Made by a program: the position numbers and the translations under genes. Below the pieces are notes generated by a model. The model saw nothing but the letters and a program-made list of their open reading frames with translations. It did no database searches and was not told the DNA's origin. A stretch of 64,000 nucleotides of DNA from Hydrogenophaga sp. (lineage in GTDB: Bacteria; Pseudomonadota; Gammaproteobacteria; Burkholderiales; Burkholderiaceae_C). Every line of letters begins with the position of its first letter. Within the stretch, counting starts at the first letter, position 1. Shown in pieces: positions 61,519 through 64,000 of this stretch. Location: positions 118,126-182,125 of the forward strand of contig NZ_JAUSCF010000023.1 in assembly GCF_030651625.1 (NCBI RefSeq), written 5' to 3'.

Positions 61519-62346
61519 ATGCTCGACGACACCCTCATCCAGCAGCTCGCGGCAGCGCTCGACCGCGCCGAAAAATCCCGCGTGCCGCTGGCGCATTTCT
61601 CCAAAGCCCACCCTGGCATGACCATCGAAGACGGCTACCGCATCGGCCGCGCCTGGGTGGAACTGCAGAAGGCTCAGGGTCAGCGGGTCATCGGCCACAA
61701 GATCGGCCTGACCAGCCGCGCCATGCAGATCAGCAGCCAGATCGACGAACCCGATTTCGGCACCCTGCTGGAGCACATGCGCTTCACTGCAAAGGCAGGC
61801 GAGGTGCTCGACATTCCTGCCAGCCGCTTCATTGCGCCGCGTGTGGAAGTGGAGCTGGCTTTTGTGCTCAAGGCGCCATTGCAGGGACCTGACGTGACGT
61901 TGGCGCAGGTGCTGCACGCCACCGAATACGTCACGCCCGCGATCGAAATCATCGACGCGCGCATCGAACAGTTCGACCGCCACACAAAGGCCATGCGCAA
62001 GGTGTTCGACACCATCAGCGACAACGCTGCCAACGCCGGCATCGTGCTCGGTGAGGGTGACACCCGATACCGTGCCGATCCGCACTCCACCGACCTGCCG
62101 TGGTGCGGTGCCATTCTGCGCCAGAACGGCACGGTGGAAGAAACCGGATTGGCCGCCGGCGTGCAGGGCCACCCGGCCATCGGCATTGCGTGGCTTGCCA
62201 ACAAGCTGGCGCCCTGGGGCGAGCGGCTCGAAGCCGGTGAAATCGTGCTGGCCGGCTCCTTCACACGACCGGTAACTGCGAAGGCGGGTGACCTGTTCGA
62301 GGCCGACTACGGTCCGCTGGGTTGTCTGCGTTTTCGCTTTGTCTGA
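61519..62346 (+). CDS. hpaH: 2-oxo-hepta-3-ene-1,7-dioate hydratase
   Basis: The 275-residue protein is of the MhpD/HpaH hydratase family (FAH-like fold): [21 protein letters not shown], the metal site [28 protein letters not shown] and [11 protein letters not shown]. It adds water to the product of HpaG to give the aldol substrate of HpaI. Confidence 0.94.
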   Translation: MLDDTLIQQLAAALDRAEKSRVPLAHFSKAHPGMTIEDGYRIGRAWVELQKAQGQRVIGHKIGLTSRAMQISSQIDEPDFGTLLEHMRFTAKAGEVLDIPASRFIAPRVEVELAFVLKAPLQGPDVTLAQVLHATEYVTPAIEIIDARIEQFDRHTKAMRKVFDTISDNAANAGIVLGEGDTRYRADPHSTDLPWCGAILRQNGTVEETGLAAGVQGHPAIGIAWLANKLAPWGERLEAGEIVLAGSFTRPVTAKAGDLFEADYGPLGCLRFRFV

Positions 62347-62383
62347 CCCCTCTTTGTTTCTTACCGACCCAAGGCCCTTCAAC

Positions 62384-63199
62384 ATGCAGACACCCACCAA
62401 TCCCTTCAAGCAGGCCCTCGCCGGGCGCCGCCCCCAGATCGGTCTCTGGCTCGGGCTTGCCCACGCCTACAGCGCCGAGATCTGTGCGGGGGCGGGCTTC
62501 GACTGGTTGCTGATTGATGGCGAGCACTCGCCCAACGGATTGAGTGACGTGCTGGCCCAGGCACAGGCCATTGCCGCTTACCCGGCCACCCACGCCATCG
62601 CCCGCGTGCCGGCGGGTGACGCGGTGCTGATCAAACAGTACCTGGATGTGGGCGTGCAGACGCTGCTGGTGCCCATGGTCGACACACCTGAACAGGCGGC
62701 CCAACTGGTGCGCGCCTGCCGCTATCCACAGGACGATGGGCACGGCGGCGTTCGCGGCATGGCCGGTGCGCGCGCCTCGCGCTGGGGACGCTACCCAGAC
62801 TACGCAAAGGAAGCCAACGCGCAGGTCTGCCTCCTGGTGCAGGCAGAGACGCGAGCCGCGCTGGAACAACTCGATGCCATTGCCACCACACCCGGCGTTG
62901 ATGGCGTGTTCATCGGCCCGGCCGATCTTTCAGCGTCGATGGGCCATGTGGGCAACCCGGGTCACCCGGAAGTGCAGGCCGCCATTGAAGCCGCCATTGG
63001 GCGCGTCCTGCGCGCTGGCAAGGCCCCCGGCATCCTCACCAGCGACGAAGCCCAGGCCCGCCATTACCTGGCACTGGGCGCGGTGTTCGTCGCCGTGGGG
63101 TTGGACACCCAGATTCTGATGCGACAGACCACCGATCTCGCTGCGCGCTTCAAGGGAAGCGCCGCATCGCCTGCGCCCGCCAAGGGCGCCGTCTACTGA
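62384..63199 (+). CDS. hpaI: 4-hydroxy-2-oxoheptanedioate aldolase
   Basis: A class II metal-dependent aldolase of the HpcH/HpaI family, 271 residues. It has [12 protein letters not shown] (catalytic His), [26 protein letters not shown] and [16 protein letters not shown] (metal ligands). It yields pyruvate and succinic semialdehyde, the last step of the pathway here. The ATG at 62384 gives the family start; no strong Shine-Dalgarno is seen. Confidence 0.94.
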   Translation: MQTPTNPFKQALAGRRPQIGLWLGLAHAYSAEICAGAGFDWLLIDGEHSPNGLSDVLAQAQAIAAYPATHAIARVPAGDAVLIKQYLDVGVQTLLVPMVDTPEQAAQLVRACRYPQDDGHGGVRGMAGARASRWGRYPDYAKEANAQVCLLVQAETRAALEQLDAIATTPGVDGVFIGPADLSASMGHVGNPGHPEVQAAIEAAIGRVLRAGKAPGILTSDEAQARHYLALGAVFVAVGLDTQILMRQTTDLAARFKGSAASPAPAKGAVY

Positions 63200-63219
63200 C
63201 CACCCCTCCGGAGAGACCC

Positions 63220-64000
63220 ATGAACGCTGCCCTGCAACCCGCAACCGTCCTCCCCGCCGGCATGCACCCCGACGAGTGGACCGCACGACTCGAACTCGCC
63301 GCCTGCTACCGGGTGTTCGCCATGCTGGGCTGGACCGAGATGATCTACAACCACATCACGCTGAGGCTGCCGGACAGCGTGGCAGGGAGCGCGGGGGCAA
63401 GCGGCGACAAACAGTTCCTGATCAATCCGTTTGGACTGCACTACAGCGAAGTCACTGCCAGCAATCTGGTCAAGATCAACTTGAAAGGCGAGGTGCTGGA
63501 CGGCTCGCCCCACCCGGTCAACCCGGCCGGTTTCACCGTGCACGCCGCGATCCACGACGGCATCGAAGGCGCCCACTGCGTCATGCACACCCACACCACC
63601 GCCGGCGTGGCCGTGGCCTGCCTGAAAGACGGCCTGCAGCAGACCAATTTCTACACCGCCCAATTGCATGGCATGGTGGCGTACCACGACTTCGAAGGCA
63701 TCACCATCCACGCCGAAGAAGCGCCGCGCCTGCTGAAGAGCATCGGCAACCGGCCGGCCGTGATCCTGCGCAACCACGGCCTGCTCGCCTGGGGCGCCAC
63801 GCTCCCACAGACCTTCGCCATCCTCTGGACGCTCAACCGCGCCTGCGAAATCCAGCTCGCCACCTTCAGCATGGGCGGCGCGCAGGCGGCCATCCCTGTG
63901 CCGGAAGTCATCGCCGAAAAATGCACGCGTGACGCGCTGCAGTTCAACCCGAACCACGGCGCAGGCCGCGATGTGTTCGACGCGCTGGTGCGCCAGGTGA
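63220..64000 (+). CDS. Class II aldolase/adducin-family protein (3' end outside the window)
   Basis: An open frame from an ATG behind GGAGAG runs to the window end without stop (260 codons). It has HITLRLPDS, FLINPFGLHYSEVTASNLVKI, the zinc motif VMHTHTTAGVAVACL (His-x-His) and ILRNHGLLAWGATLPQTF (third His). Such proteins are aldolases or related lyases acting on sugar phosphates or similar compounds; the substrate is unknown. It is 20 bases after hpaI and probably co-transcribed. Confidence 0.88.
   Translation, partial: MNAALQPATVLPAGMHPDEWTARLELAACYRVFAMLGWTEMIYNHITLRLPDSVAGSAGASGDKQFLINPFGLHYSEVTASNLVKINLKGEVLDGSPHPVNPAGFTVHAAIHDGIEGAHCVMHTHTTAGVAVACLKDGLQQTNFYTAQLHGMVAYHDFEGITIHAEEAPRLLKSIGNRPAVILRNHGLLAWGATLPQTFAILWTLNRACEIQLATFSMGGAQAAIPVPEVIAEKCTRDALQFNPNHGAGRDVFDALVRQV

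Overview
The window is a high-GC chromosome-like segment of a betaproteobacterium. The hydrogenase genes resemble those of Ralstonia eutropha, the conserved housekeeping genes have the order usual in Burkholderiales, and the intergenic palindromic repeats are of a kind typical of Comamonadaceae. A Hydrogenophaga-like hydrogen oxidiser is the best guess; this is inference, since no rRNA is present.

Positions 670-28092 form one long plus-strand run devoted to hydrogen metabolism. It holds a membrane-bound uptake [NiFe]-hydrogenase with the six small-subunit cysteines of O2-tolerant enzymes (hupS, hupL, hupC), its accessory genes (hupE, hupD to hupK), the pleiotropic hypABFCDE set with a short HypF, the NtrC-type regulator hoxA, a soluble NAD-linked hydrogenase (hoxFUYHW), a regulatory H2 sensor (hoxB, hoxC) and the sensor kinase hoxJ, followed by a TSUP transporter. 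Most genes overlap as ATGA or GTGA. The upstream region carries a well-formed sigma-54 promoter, an IHF-consensus site and an inverted repeat at enhancer distance. A second sigma-54-like promoter faces left toward a truncated exported protein. The inferred circuit is: HoxBC senses H2, HoxJ relays, HoxA activates sigma-54 transcription, and both energy-conserving hydrogenases are made.

Positions 28100-47982 are core genome. They include two small proteins behind a perfect palindrome, the shape operon mreBCD-mrdA (minus), gatCAB, pyrE and exoA sharing a start site head to head, redox and hydrolase genes, an M48 peptidase, an AmpG-like MFS protein, an acyl-CoA-synthetase-like enzyme and a two-component system. 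Positions 48273-55178 hold a GH78 rhamnosidase, a zinc-finger protein, ilvE, a membrane protein, radA and a J-domain-like protein. Positions 55201-64000 hold a nitronate-monooxygenase-like gene, then the homoprotocatechuate meta-cleavage operon hpaR-G1-G2-E-D-F-H-I and the start of a class II aldolase gene.

The most unusual signal is repetitive. One palindromic family (A) sits just after stop codons between genes of the operons. Another (B) is inserted in frame inside or at the ends of HupI, HypB, HypC, HypD, HoxU and RadA, so it is probably translated. An 82-bp tandem pair of B units separates hoxW from hoxB at what looks like a former ATGA junction. An orphan HigA-like DNA-binding protein lies inside the hydrogenase operon.
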